DNA of 64,000 bases from an uncultured Clostridium sp. (GCA_947244325.1 CAMXJY010000005.1:1-64000), one strand, 5' to 3'; shown: positions 7,956-16,208, numbered from the stretch's first letter. The notes: generated from the sequence alone by a model not told the origin. Program-made: numbers and translations.

Positions 7956-8537
7956 CTAATATTTTTTAGGAAAATACTCTTTTCCCAATTGCCAAAGATA
8001 TTGGTCAATATTCTTCAAATCATATTCGTCAATACCATAAAACATTTTAAATTGTATTAATATATTTTTAAATTTTTTATAATTCTTTAAATCATCTCTT
8101 TTAAAGTTATAAAATTTGTCTTTTTCATTAAAATACATTAATACTTTTTCAACATAGCTATCATAAATAGGAAATTCTTGTGGAAAATGATGACTACAAT
8201 ATTTTGTTGCGAAAGAATAAAAGTTTTTCTTCTTACCATTTATCGTTACACTAGCAATATCATTCACAAGTGTTTCATCTGCATTCTTTAACCTTTTATC
8301 TATATTTAGTTCATAAATATGTTTTGCTACTGGAGTAATTGAAAAAATATTAGTACTATAAAAATCATTTAATGTACTAGCCTTAATTAAAATATCTAAT
8401 ATATCGGTATTGTTTGGGTATGTATAAAAAAATAACTTATTTAAACTTTGCTCCTGTAATACATAATTTTCAAGTGAATTCCATTTACTTAAATACTTTT
8501 CAACTTCTTCTTTTGAAGGTTTTGGAATTATTAACAT
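7956..8537 (-). CDS. conserved-looking hypothetical protein of the cargo region
   Basis: A 193-residue soluble protein, apparently all-helical and basic toward the end (EYFPKKY). Its most distinctive segment, about residues 115-145, reads FYSFATKYCSHH followed by PIYDSYVEKVL. I associate such wording with uncharacterised proteins near defence genes, but I do not know a function. GGGAGG precedes the ATG. It is divergent from the XRE regulator at 8641 and shares with it an intergenic region holding a 10-bp inverted repeat, so the regulator probably controls it. It lies next to the toxin-antitoxin-chaperone operon, which makes a defence-related role plausible but unproven. Confidence 0.5.
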   Translation of the reverse strand: MLIIPKPSKEEVEKYLSKWNSLENYVLQEQSLNKLFFYTYPNNTDILDILIKASTLNDFYSTNIFSITPVAKHIYELNIDKRLKNADETLVNDIASVTINGKKKNFYSFATKYCSHHFPQEFPIYDSYVEKVLMYFNEKDKFYNFKRDDLKNYKKFKNILIQFKMFYGIDEYDLKNIDQYLWQLGKEYFPKKY

Positions 8538-8561
8538 TGCTTACCTCCCTAATTTTTAAAC

Positions 8562-8588
8562 ATTATGACATCATCATAATGTCATAAT
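8562..8588. promoter_or_regulatory. operator between divergent genes
   Basis: ATTATGACAT (8562-8571) and ATGTCATAAT (8579-8588) are perfect inverted repeats around 7 bases, midway between the divergent starts at 8537 and 8641. This suits a dimeric XRE protein such as that encoded at 8641. Confidence 0.6.
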
Positions 8589-8640
8589 ATCATAAATAAA
8601 ATTATAAAATTAAGTTATAAATACATTTTTGGAGTTTTTT

Positions 8641-8883
8641 ATGAAAAATAGTCGATTTAATGATAATGTTAATATAGTTGGAAGTAATTTAAAAAAATAT
8701 AGATTAGAAAGAAATATGTCACAGGAGCAACTGTGCAATAAGCTATCTTTAATTGGAATTACTTTATATAAAAATGATATTTATCGCATAGAAAACAACA
8801 AACGAACTGTAAAAGATTTTGAGTTGTGGGGAATAACTCAAATTTTGAATATAAAATGTGAAAACTTATTTAGTATAGAATGA
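8641..8883 (+). CDS. XRE/Cro-type helix-turn-helix regulator
   Basis: An 80-residue protein from ATG 8641, with GGAG seven bases upstream; an in-frame TTG at 8629 would overlap that site and is less likely. The HTH_3 domain covers most of it: VGSNLKKYRLERNMSQEQLC, then LYKNDIYRIENNKRTVKDFE. No extra effector domain is present. It probably binds the inverted repeat at 8562-8588 and thereby controls itself and the divergent gene at 8537. It precedes the toxin-antitoxin-chaperone operon by about 165 bases and could act on that as well, which is inference. Confidence 0.8.
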   Translation: MKNSRFNDNVNIVGSNLKKYRLERNMSQEQLCNKLSLIGITLYKNDIYRIENNKRTVKDFELWGITQILNIKCENLFSIE

Positions 8884-9047
8884 ATAAATCACAAATCATA
8901 ATATCTGTTGATACATCTACTCTATAAGCTTTACAAATTCCAAATAATATGTTAAAATATTTATGTAAACACAAAAAAGTCTTGTCTTTTTTTTATATTT
9001 AGTATATTATTTATAATAATATATTTTTAAATGGAGCATAAAATATA

Positions 9048-9674
9048 ATGAGTGATAAAATTTTAACAGCTTTTCATACAACTCAAAGTGGTATAGAACA
9101 AAGTATTTTAAATGAAGGCTTTAATTTATCCATTGGAAAAAAACATTGGTTAGGAAAAGGAATATATTTTTATAGAGATATATACTTTGCTATTCAATGG
9201 GGATTTATAGGAGTTGTAAAAAATAGTATACCTGATATAGAAACTTTTAATAAAAATTGTACTATAATTTCAGTAGAATTAAATTGTGAAGAATATAATG
9301 TTTTAGATATGAATACACCAGATGGTTATAATATTTTTATTTCCTTAAAAAAAATAATTGAAAAATTTTATTCTCAAGAAAAATGTAATTATATTTATAG
9401 TAAAGGTGATGCATATTTAATTTATGTACTTGAATTATTAGAACAAAAAACTAAAAAGAAATTTTTAGCAAATTATGATATAATATGTGCAGAATATGAT
9501 TATAATATTATTTATAAAAAAGATAGAATTTTAAAGTCTGATTTTGCTGGATGTAAAGAAAGACAAATTTGTGTCAAAAATCCAAAAGTAATTAGTAATA
9601 TATCATTAGTAAATTTATTTGATGAAAATATAAAAAATATTTTTGAATTAGTAAAAAAAAATAGAGGTGATTAA
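9048..9674 (+). CDS. ADP-ribosyltransferase-like toxin, CmdT-type candidate
   Basis: A 208-residue soluble protein with the outline of an ADP-ribosyltransferase of the H-Y-E (PARP/diphtheria-toxin-like) class: AFHTT with H10, then an IxxxGF turn (16-25), WLGKGIYFY with Y40 and Y42, a helix FAIQWG, strand ISVELN, and near 170-180 ERQICVKNP, where E171 or Q173 could be the third catalytic position. GGAG lies 11 bases before the ATG. The next gene starts one base after its stop and the third encodes a SecB-like chaperone. This order and these domain types match the CmdTAC phage-defence system, whose CmdT modifies mRNA. Substrate and toxicity here are inferred. Confidence 0.62.
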   Translation: MSDKILTAFHTTQSGIEQSILNEGFNLSIGKKHWLGKGIYFYRDIYFAIQWGFIGVVKNSIPDIETFNKNCTIISVELNCEEYNVLDMNTPDGYNIFISLKKIIEKFYSQEKCNYIYSKGDAYLIYVLELLEQKTKKKFLANYDIICAEYDYNIIYKKDRILKSDFAGCKERQICVKNPKVISNISLVNLFDENIKNIFELVKKNRGD

Positions 9675-9675
9675 T

Positions 9676-9933
9676 ATGATTAATGATTCTAATTTAATAA
9701 ATAAAATAATTAGTGAGATAGAAAATATTTCATTTGAAGATTTAGATTATGCAATTAGACTTGCAGATAAAAAATTCAGTAATAATATTGAAATTACAGC
9801 ATCTTATACAAATGAAAATAACTATATCATTAATAAAGAGTTGGAAAAATTTAATAATGTACATATTAAAGCAAAAAAAAGTTTTTGGAACTTTTTAAAG
9901 AAAGATAATAAAAATTATTTGGAGGCAGCATAA
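9676..9933 (+). CDS. small antitoxin candidate of a toxin-antitoxin-chaperone operon
   Basis: An 85-residue acidic protein from ATG 9676, with GAGGTGA overlapping the end of the toxin gene; a GTG nine bases earlier in frame is less likely. I recognise no DNA-binding domain. The C-terminus (AKKSFWNFLKKDNKNYLEAA) is basic with exposed aromatic residues. In toxin-antitoxin-chaperone systems such a tail on the antitoxin is the chaperone-addiction segment bound by the SecB-like partner, which here is encoded two bases further on. Size, order and neighbours support an antitoxin role; the sequence alone would not. Confidence 0.55.
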   Translation: MINDSNLINKIISEIENISFEDLDYAIRLADKKFSNNIEITASYTNENNYIINKELEKFNNVHIKAKKSFWNFLKKDNKNYLEAA

Positions 9934-9935
9934 TA

Positions 9936-10346
9936 ATGGAAAGTATTAAAAGTAATTTAGAATTTAGAAAATATATAGTCAATGAAATAATATATAAAAA
10001 CAATCTTAATTTTAAAAATAATTCTAATATTTCAATAGATTTAAATATTATACCGAAAATACAAATAAACAGTAATGAGATGATTATTAATTTAGTTACA
10101 AATATTTTTGAAAAATGTGAAGAAAATAATTATCCATTTGAAATGAAAATAGATATTTCTGGATATTTTTACACACAAGATGAAAATCCTGAAAGATTTC
10201 AAGCAAATGCAATAGCAATTTTATATCCATATATAAGAGCTATTGTTTCAACATATACAGCTGCTGCAAACATACAACCTTTAATATTACCTGCTATAAA
10301 CGTAAATGCAATGATTGAAGCTCAAAATAAAAAACAGAGAATTTAA
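9936..10346 (+). CDS. SecB-like chaperone, CmdC-type candidate
   Basis: A 136-residue protein with the SecB fold signature in its second half: strand SGYFYTQDE, then helix AIAILYPYIRAIVSTYTA and the loop QPLILPAINVNAM, equivalent to the CP.LLFPYAR and P.L.L.PVNFDAL stretches of SecB. GGAGG precedes the ATG, and only two bases separate it from the antitoxin stop. Canonical SecB is a proteobacterial export chaperone and is normally absent from Firmicutes. An isolated copy on a mobile element, third in a toxin-antitoxin operon, therefore fits the dedicated chaperone of a TAC system (Rv1957, CmdC), which stabilises the antitoxin. Confidence 0.75.
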   Translation: MESIKSNLEFRKYIVNEIIYKNNLNFKNNSNISIDLNIIPKIQINSNEMIINLVTNIFEKCEENNYPFEMKIDISGYFYTQDENPERFQANAIAILYPYIRAIVSTYTAAANIQPLILPAINVNAMIEAQNKKQRI

Positions 10347-10366
10347 TATATATTCTCTGTTTTTTT
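10333..10366. terminator. bidirectional terminator between convergent genes
   Basis: AACAGAGAAT and ATTCTCTGTT pair around a 9-base loop; T7 follows on the plus strand and A6 precedes it, so it works in both directions. It ends the chaperone operon and the helicase gene. Confidence 0.75.
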
Positions 10367-10368
10367 AT

Positions 10369-12381
10369 CTAACCTACGATACCTTTTTCCTTAACAAATT
10401 TTTTTACAGTATCTAAATCATTAGTTTTTATTTTAGATTTTATAGAATTAAATACAATATCTTTGTAAGAAGCTTTTGATAAATCTCCTATTCTAGAATC
10501 TAATATTGAAATAATGCCAGTATCAGTATTACATCTTATTAATCTTCCAATACCTTGTTTCAATTTTATTAACATTTCTGGTAAACATACATCCAGTATA
10601 TTGTTTGATAGAGAAGTTTTATATTCAATAACAGGGTTAGAAATTGGAAATGGTAATCTTACAATTATAACACTGGAAAGTGATTTTCCTTTTATATCAA
10701 TTCCCTCCCAAAAAGTACCTGTACTTAATAATATTGAATTAGTATCTTGACTAAATTCTTCTTTTGTTTTTATCTGAGAAGCTCCATCTTTTTGAATTAA
10801 AATTTTATAAGGCAATTTTTCTTTAATTAGATTATTATATACTTGTCGCATATCTGATTTGGCAGTAAATAATATTAATGACTTTCCTTCTGTTATTTTT
10901 ACTAAATCTATAATTCTTTTAGTTATATCTTCAATATATTTACTATGATTTTTTTGAGGATGCGCAATATCATTTGAATAATATAAAAGAGTGTTATTTT
11001 TTAAATCAAATTCACTTTCAATTGGAGGAGTTATGAATAAATTTTCTCCTTTATGAAGTCCAACTGATTTCATAAAATATTTATAAAAGTTTTTTTCTTC
11101 AAAATCAGTATTTAATGTTGCAGAAGTTAAAATTTTAATTGATGAAAAATCATCAAATAGTATATTTTTTGTTTTTTCATCTATATTTTTAGGACAATTT
11201 ACTATAATATAATTTCTATTGCATTTCTCAATCCAAAATAACAAATCTGACTTAATTCCTTTAGACAATTCTTTACACATATCTACTATATCAACTAATA
11301 TATCTGATACTGATTCTTCATCATTTCTCTTATCATATATTTGAACAATAGAGCTTATTTTATCAATTTTTTCATATAATAATTGAGTTATTTCTTTAAC
11401 TTTGTATGTATGGTTGAATTTGTAAGATTCTATATCTGTACTAGATAATATAATATTTCTTTTTATTAAATTTTGTATTTCTTTTTCTACTTGTTTTTTT
11501 ATGATATTAAATAGTTCTTCTATTTTAGTATTAATTTCATTAAACTCATAACTACTGAATGGATATCCGACTTTTCTTAATAATTTAACTGATTTTCTAA
11601 CTGTTTCCTTAATTTGATGAGCAGAAAATGTTTTTCGATAAGAGTTTCTAGACTTTTCTTCTAAACTATGTGCCTCATCTATAACAATAATTTCTGAAAA
11701 AGATAATAATGTATTTCTTTCATCAACTATTCTTTTTTGATTTTCTAATAACAAATCATGATTACAAATAATTGCACCTCTGATTGTTTTCATTTCTTCT
11801 CTCTTCTTTATAAAATAACAATTAGGATAATAAGAGCAATGATTGAAATTACATTTATTTACGCAAACCTTATTCCATTCTGTATCATTAATATCAGGCA
11901 CATTTGCTCTGTCATTTAGAAATGAATTTATTCGTAAATTACTAAATTTCTTTTTAATTTCCCTATCCTTAATTAAAGACAAATTATTTTTACATAAATA
12001 ATTACATTTACCTTTTGCAATTACAATATTAATAGGAATTTCTAATAATTTAGAAAGCCTTAAAATATCTTTTTCAATTTGTTCTTGTAAAGTAATTGTT
12101 GAAGTGGATATTATAAATGATTTTTTAGTTAATTTATGATAGTACATTAACGGAATAAGATAAGCATATGATTTTCCTATTCCCACACTAGCTTCAACTA
12201 TTATATTCTGATTATCTCCAATAGCATCTATAATATCAAATGACATATTTTGTTGACCAATTCTATCTTCAAATCCTAATTGTTTAAATTCATTAAAACA
12301 GTCAAATGAATTCTGCATAATTTCATTTTTCCAAAGAATCTTGTGTTTCTTATTATCATTTTTCCAAATATCAAATCCCAA
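10369..12381 (-). CDS. DinG/XPD-family superfamily 2 helicase
   Basis: A 670-residue ATP-dependent helicase. Motif I EASVGIGKS is at 63-71. A Cys-rich insert (CNYLC, then CNKCNFNHC and C in YPNCYF, about 128-190) may hold an iron-sulphur cluster as in DinG/XPD. The DEAH box in VIDEAH, the LTSATL motif, GTFWEGIDI and the final QGIGRLIR arginine-finger motif follow. Translation seems to begin at TTG 12381, behind AAAGGAT; the first in-frame ATG is 21 codons later. It is convergent with the toxin-antitoxin-chaperone operon and lies within the same 7.5-kb element. It may assist element replication or act in defence; context does not decide. Confidence 0.85.
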   Translation of the reverse strand: MGFDIWKNDNKKHKILWKNEIMQNSFDCFNEFKQLGFEDRIGQQNMSFDIIDAIGDNQNIIVEASVGIGKSYAYLIPLMYYHKLTKKSFIISTSTITLQEQIEKDILRLSKLLEIPINIVIAKGKCNYLCKNNLSLIKDREIKKKFSNLRINSFLNDRANVPDINDTEWNKVCVNKCNFNHCSYYPNCYFIKKREEMKTIRGAIICNHDLLLENQKRIVDERNTLLSFSEIIVIDEAHSLEEKSRNSYRKTFSAHQIKETVRKSVKLLRKVGYPFSSYEFNEINTKIEELFNIIKKQVEKEIQNLIKRNIILSSTDIESYKFNHTYKVKEITQLLYEKIDKISSIVQIYDKRNDEESVSDILVDIVDMCKELSKGIKSDLLFWIEKCNRNYIIVNCPKNIDEKTKNILFDDFSSIKILTSATLNTDFEEKNFYKYFMKSVGLHKGENLFITPPIESEFDLKNNTLLYYSNDIAHPQKNHSKYIEDITKRIIDLVKITEGKSLILFTAKSDMRQVYNNLIKEKLPYKILIQKDGASQIKTKEEFSQDTNSILLSTGTFWEGIDIKGKSLSSVIIVRLPFPISNPVIEYKTSLSNNILDVCLPEMLIKLKQGIGRLIRCNTDTGIISILDSRIGDLSKASYKDIVFNSIKSKIKTNDLDTVKKFVKEKGIVG

Positions 12382-12470
12382 ATATTAGAACATCCTTTCT
12401 GCGAAAATATGTTCTAATATTATCATAAAAATAATTACATTGCAATATATTATTTGATATAAAAAAATTC

Positions 12471-12501
12471 TAGTATTAAGTAAAATATTAAGTAATTCAA
12501 A
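12471..12501. repeat. integrase arm-type site candidate (right)
   Basis: Exact copy, same orientation, of the 31 bases at 5183-5213, with TATTAAGTAA at 12474-12483 and 12486-12495. It lies 42 bases inside attachment copy 2. The other parts of 12382-12720 are AT-rich; apart from this, the terminator and the attachment copy, nothing is seen. Confidence 0.6.
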
Positions 12502-12535
12502 AAAATAAGCACCTGCAAAACCTTGCAAGTGCTTT
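12497..12535 (-). terminator. terminator behind attachment copy 2
   Basis: On the minus strand AGCACTTGCAA pairs over 11 bp with TTGCAGGTGCT (12508-12533) and is followed by TTATTTTTTTG. It directly follows the CCA end of the tRNA-like copy at 12543. Confidence 0.7.
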
Positions 12536-12542
12536 ATTTTCA

Positions 12543-12587
12543 TGGTTGCGGGGGTAAGACTCGAACTTACGACCTTCGGGTTATGAG
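12543..12587 (-). repeat. attachment repeat 2: 3' half of tRNA-fMet
   Basis: Identical over 45 bases to 5023-5067 and over 40 bases to tRNA exon 2 at 16212-16251. It starts exactly with the anticodon loop CTCATAA on the minus strand and ends with CCA. It marks the junction between the middle element (to the left) and the remnant element (to the right). Confidence 0.85.
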
Positions 12588-12720
12588 AATTTATACAAGC
12601 TTTTTTGAACTTTATTGAAAAGTTAAGTTTTTATCAATATGTCAATATTTATAGCCATCTTTATTTATAAAACTTTTGTTATTTTTTAGGTCAATTTAGG
12701 ACACTATTGTAAATATTATG

Positions 12721-15201
12721 TTAAATTATACCTTCTTTTTTCTTTTGCTCGTCTAATACACTATATAATTTGCTATTTTTTCCCATGCCACATTCTTTTT
12801 GATAGTTTAGATTAGCTTCCAGTGATTTTAATGCTTTTTTGCTGTATTTTTTTCCAAAATCATCTCTAATACGTTCTATAAATATTTTAGCAGCTAATGA
12901 TGAAATAGATCTCTTAAATAACTCTCCATTCATCATTTTAATAAAATCATCTATATATATTTCTGCAGATCTACGATTCATTTCTTTTTCAAGTATACTT
13001 AGTCCTATATTAAAATCCATTTGATTCTCATATATAGATTTAGAAATTTTATACACTTGATTAATATTATCTTCTGTTATTCTCATTTTTGATTCATCTC
13101 TATCTGGAAGATATTCTACATCAAATGAAAAATATTTTTTTAATATATTAATGTAATTTATCGTATCTAGAGAATCTTCACAAACTATAACATAAAAATT
13201 AAAACCATTTATATCTATTAAATTATAATTTACACTATCTACTTCCTTTAATTCTTTCTTTATTAAGAGATGTGAATGAATAACTATTTTTTTAATTTCA
13301 TCTGGTATTTCTTCAAAACTTTCATAATCATTTGATTCAATAAAATCCATTAAAGTTTTTCTTATAATTTCTTTATTATTATAAAAACTCCCATTATATT
13401 CCCACTTATCGTTTTCACTTATTGTCTCTACTTCAACTATATTTTTTTCAATATCTTCCTCTGTGATATCTAGCATTTCTTCAATCAAACCCATTAAATA
13501 TTCTTTACGTTTTTTTATTGTAGTTACATCCCATATATATTTCTTATGATCTGCAACTAATTCAATCATTCTTTGTTGTGCATCTTTTTCAGCATTTGAA
13601 ATAATCACTCTCGTAGTTTCAAAACTAGTTATTCCACTTTTGTTACTTCCATCTTCATTTTTCCCTTGATATATTCTTAATTTAGTTTCAAATCCAAAAT
13701 TTTCGCATTCCTCATTTTTACTAAAATGCAACAAAGCCATATTTCCTAAGGTATTCAAATATGCATCAGTTTCTTCTTTATTTTGTATAAAATTCCAATC
13801 TTTATGTTTTTTATAAGCTCTTGGTAAAATGTGATCCATATGTAATTCCCTGTCAATCTTATAAAATGTTGTATTTTTTTCCTCTCTTATTTTGTAATCA
13901 ATAGATAATAACAAAGGTTTTAAAAATTTTTCATCATATACTTCTGAATTTAGTGCTTCATATACCGATTTTATCATTTTCTTAGAACTTATTAAATTAT
14001 TCAAATCTTTCTCAATTTTCTCAATAGGTTCTTTGCAAACAATATAATCGATTAGTCTAAAAGAAGTTTGTTTTATGGTATTTAAAGTACCTCCTGATAT
14101 AAAGCTTATATAAAAAAATCTTCTCATAATATGTAGTAACTCTTCCATATCTGGATATTCCACAAAATATGCTGATGCCAATGCTGTCATTACATAAAAT
14201 CTCCATGGTATATACATTAAGCTATAAATTGTTGGATTAGTTGACTTTAAAACCTTCTCTATTGCTTTCGAAAAATCTGTCATTTCTTCGATAATATCGC
14301 TTGGATTTCTACCTTTTATAATTCCTTTTATTTCATCTAAAATCTGCTTTTTAGGATTTGATCTTAATTTAAAATATTCATAGTACACGATAAAATCATC
14401 TACTTTAAACTCATTGTCATTAGCCAATTTTATAATATTATTCCATTGAACATTAAAAGAATTTTTTCCATCACTATCATCAGTTTCATATTTTCCAAAC
14501 AATTCTGCCTTTACTAAATCTGAATTTGATAAATCTTGTCCTCTATCATTCAACACTTGAAAAAGTTTAATTGCAAATGATTCATCTGTACACACTATCT
14601 TTATAATATTTGTTCTAAAAAAGATATAATTAACAAATTTATCTAAATTTTCTTTAGACAATTCTCTAAATTTTTTATAAAAGAAATACGCTGTATTTAA
14701 ATACTTATACTCTGGATTATCCATTCCCATTTCTAATTTAGTTGGCTTGCTTAATTTTTCATAATTTTTTCTCTTAATTATTTTAGTATTAAATAATGCA
14801 TCATAATTTGGGTCTGATTGTAATTGTAACCTACTTCTTCTACCTGAATGTAATATTGAGTCATCTATTTTTTTGATATCAACAAAATTTATTTCATTAG
14901 AATCCTTGTTTATTTCTGGAAATGTCTTTCTTAATACATCCATCATAATCATTAATGTTGTTATTCTTTGTTGCCCATCTATTATATCTAAGTAGTCTCC
15001 TGTCTTTACAACAACTATTGATCCTAAAAAATAACATTTATTGTTTTCATTTTCATATTCTTCATATAAATCATCCCATAATACTTCTAATTGTTCATTT
15101 GTCCAGCTATATTGTCTTTGATAATTTGGTATTCTATATATTTGATCACAATTAAATATTTTACTTATTGTCTGATTTTCAGGACTAAATGTATCTTCCA
15201 T
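12721..15201 (-). CDS. DUF262/DUF1524 (GmrSD-like) defence nuclease
   Basis: An 826-residue protein. The N-terminal DUF262 domain has IPNYQRQYSW (24-33) and the DGQQR motif (75-79), a ParB-like nucleotide-binding and cleaving core. After a helical middle, a DUF1524 HNH-type nuclease is seen near 450-490 (HMDHILPRA, then TLGN and a conserved Asn). About 300 further residues, with a small alpha-beta part and a charged helical end, are of unknown function and make it longer than plain DUF262 proteins. GmrSD and SspE relatives restrict modified phage DNA; that substrate is inferred. AGGAGG precedes the ATG. It stands alone between attachment copies 2 and 3. Confidence 0.82.
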   Translation of the reverse strand: MEDTFSPENQTISKIFNCDQIYRIPNYQRQYSWTNEQLEVLWDDLYEEYENENNKCYFLGSIVVVKTGDYLDIIDGQQRITTLMIMMDVLRKTFPEINKDSNEINFVDIKKIDDSILHSGRRSRLQLQSDPNYDALFNTKIIKRKNYEKLSKPTKLEMGMDNPEYKYLNTAYFFYKKFRELSKENLDKFVNYIFFRTNIIKIVCTDESFAIKLFQVLNDRGQDLSNSDLVKAELFGKYETDDSDGKNSFNVQWNNIIKLANDNEFKVDDFIVYYEYFKLRSNPKKQILDEIKGIIKGRNPSDIIEEMTDFSKAIEKVLKSTNPTIYSLMYIPWRFYVMTALASAYFVEYPDMEELLHIMRRFFYISFISGGTLNTIKQTSFRLIDYIVCKEPIEKIEKDLNNLISSKKMIKSVYEALNSEVYDEKFLKPLLLSIDYKIREEKNTTFYKIDRELHMDHILPRAYKKHKDWNFIQNKEETDAYLNTLGNMALLHFSKNEECENFGFETKLRIYQGKNEDGSNKSGITSFETTRVIISNAEKDAQQRMIELVADHKKYIWDVTTIKKRKEYLMGLIEEMLDITEEDIEKNIVEVETISENDKWEYNGSFYNNKEIIRKTLMDFIESNDYESFEEIPDEIKKIVIHSHLLIKKELKEVDSVNYNLIDINGFNFYVIVCEDSLDTINYINILKKYFSFDVEYLPDRDESKMRITEDNINQVYKISKSIYENQMDFNIGLSILEKEMNRRSAEIYIDDFIKMMNGELFKRSISSLAAKIFIERIRDDFGKKYSKKALKSLEANLNYQKECGMGKNSKLYSVLDEQKKKEGII

Positions 15202-15218
15202 TCTTACCTCCTAAATTA

Positions 15219-15843
15219 TCCATCATTTATTTTATATTTTTCAATATTTTTTGCCGCTTTTAAAACTTTCTTAGCTTCTTCTTTTGCTTTTTCTTTAAGT
15301 TTCACAAATTATTGGTTACTTCTCACAATACTACAAAATTACTCATTCACTATCTATTCACCATTCTTTTTGCCATTTTTTCTTTCAATTAAACCTTTTT
15401 CTTACATTTCTGCCATATAATTTTTAACAGTTCTTAAAGATTTCCCAATCTACATTGATATATCTTCTTGAGTTGTTGTTGAATTAAATTTTAATATATT
15501 AATAATTGCTTGTAAAGTGTAATTATTGTATTTTAAATTGTCATTATCTGCACTTTGAATATTATCTATGTGTGTATATCTATTTTTTAATTTATTATTA
15601 GTATTTGTAAGTAAATTATAAAAGAATTCTCTAGGAATGATATATCTTCAAATATATTTTTTCAAGTTTTTTATAATTTGCTCTTACTAATGAATTTCTA
15701 AAATACCATGAATTTTCAGCAAATACTTCATCATTAATATTAAATCCAAAGGTTCTTAAATATTTTATTATAAATACTGCTATTGTTCTTGTGTTACCTT
15801 CACAAAAAGGATGTACTTGCCTAATAAGTCCAGTTTTTTTCAT
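15219..15843 (-). pseudogene. decayed Fic-family gene with C-terminal winged helix
   Basis: The Fic motif HPFCEGNTR is intact at the start (15843 downward), but nearly all the N-terminal half of a Fic domain is absent. Reading continues for 70 codons to a stop at 15631; a shift of one frame near 15650 continues the protein (RYIIPREFFYNLL) through a helix-turn-helix (QEDISM, stop, IGKSLRTVKNYMAEM, stop, EKGLIERKNGK), with further in-frame stops to about 15310. A Lys-rich coil ends near 15219. Truncation, frameshift and several nonsense codons show it is dead. It was probably a Fic AMP-transferase or regulator carried by the remnant element. Confidence 0.75.
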
Positions 15844-15880
15844 TAAAGTTAAAGATTAATAATTTATATAATATTAAACT

Positions 15881-16084
15881 TTATTTATCTTTTTGAATTA
15901 CATATATATTATGCAATTCATTGTCAATCATTTCTGGTGTAACAAAAATTTTAGTAAATATAAATAACCTGTTATCTTTTATGTCTGTATTGTAAATTTC
16001 ATTTAGCTTTTTAAATTTTTCTTTTATACTTTTATTAACCTCAGAAAAATCATTATTATAACAAGGAATTATACTATATTTTTA
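15881..16084 (-). pseudogene. C-terminal gene remnant without start codon
   Basis: Sixty-odd codons are open on the minus strand (SIIPCYNNDFSEVNKSIK near the start, HNIYVIQKDK at the end) with no start codon and a stop directly upstream. I see no known domain. It is best read as a fragment left from deletion in the remnant element. The flanking 15844-15880 and 16085-16173 hold nothing recognisable. Confidence 0.35.
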
Positions 16085-16173
16085 TAATAATGCATAACAC
16101 TTTATGAATTTTATAGATACTATTAAAATAATTATCCTCTGGCATAGTGGCATGATGGTTTCTTCTTAAATTA

Positions 16174-16208
16174 ACAAAAAAGCCTGTTTTTACGAAAAAA
16201 ACGGCTTT
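16174..16208 (-). terminator. terminator of the tRNA-fMet gene
   Basis: On the minus strand AAGCC plus GTTTTT pair with AAAAAC and GGCTT (one bulged A), followed by a T-run. It begins a few bases after the tRNA CCA end. Confidence 0.65.

Noticed and set aside
9936..10346. Ordinary secretion chaperone SecB
   Set aside because: The gene is in a toxin-antitoxin-like operon on a mobile element, short, and in a lineage expected to lack SecB; a dedicated TAC chaperone fits better.
15881..16084. Functional small gene
   Set aside because: No start codon and a stop immediately upstream; treated as a remnant.
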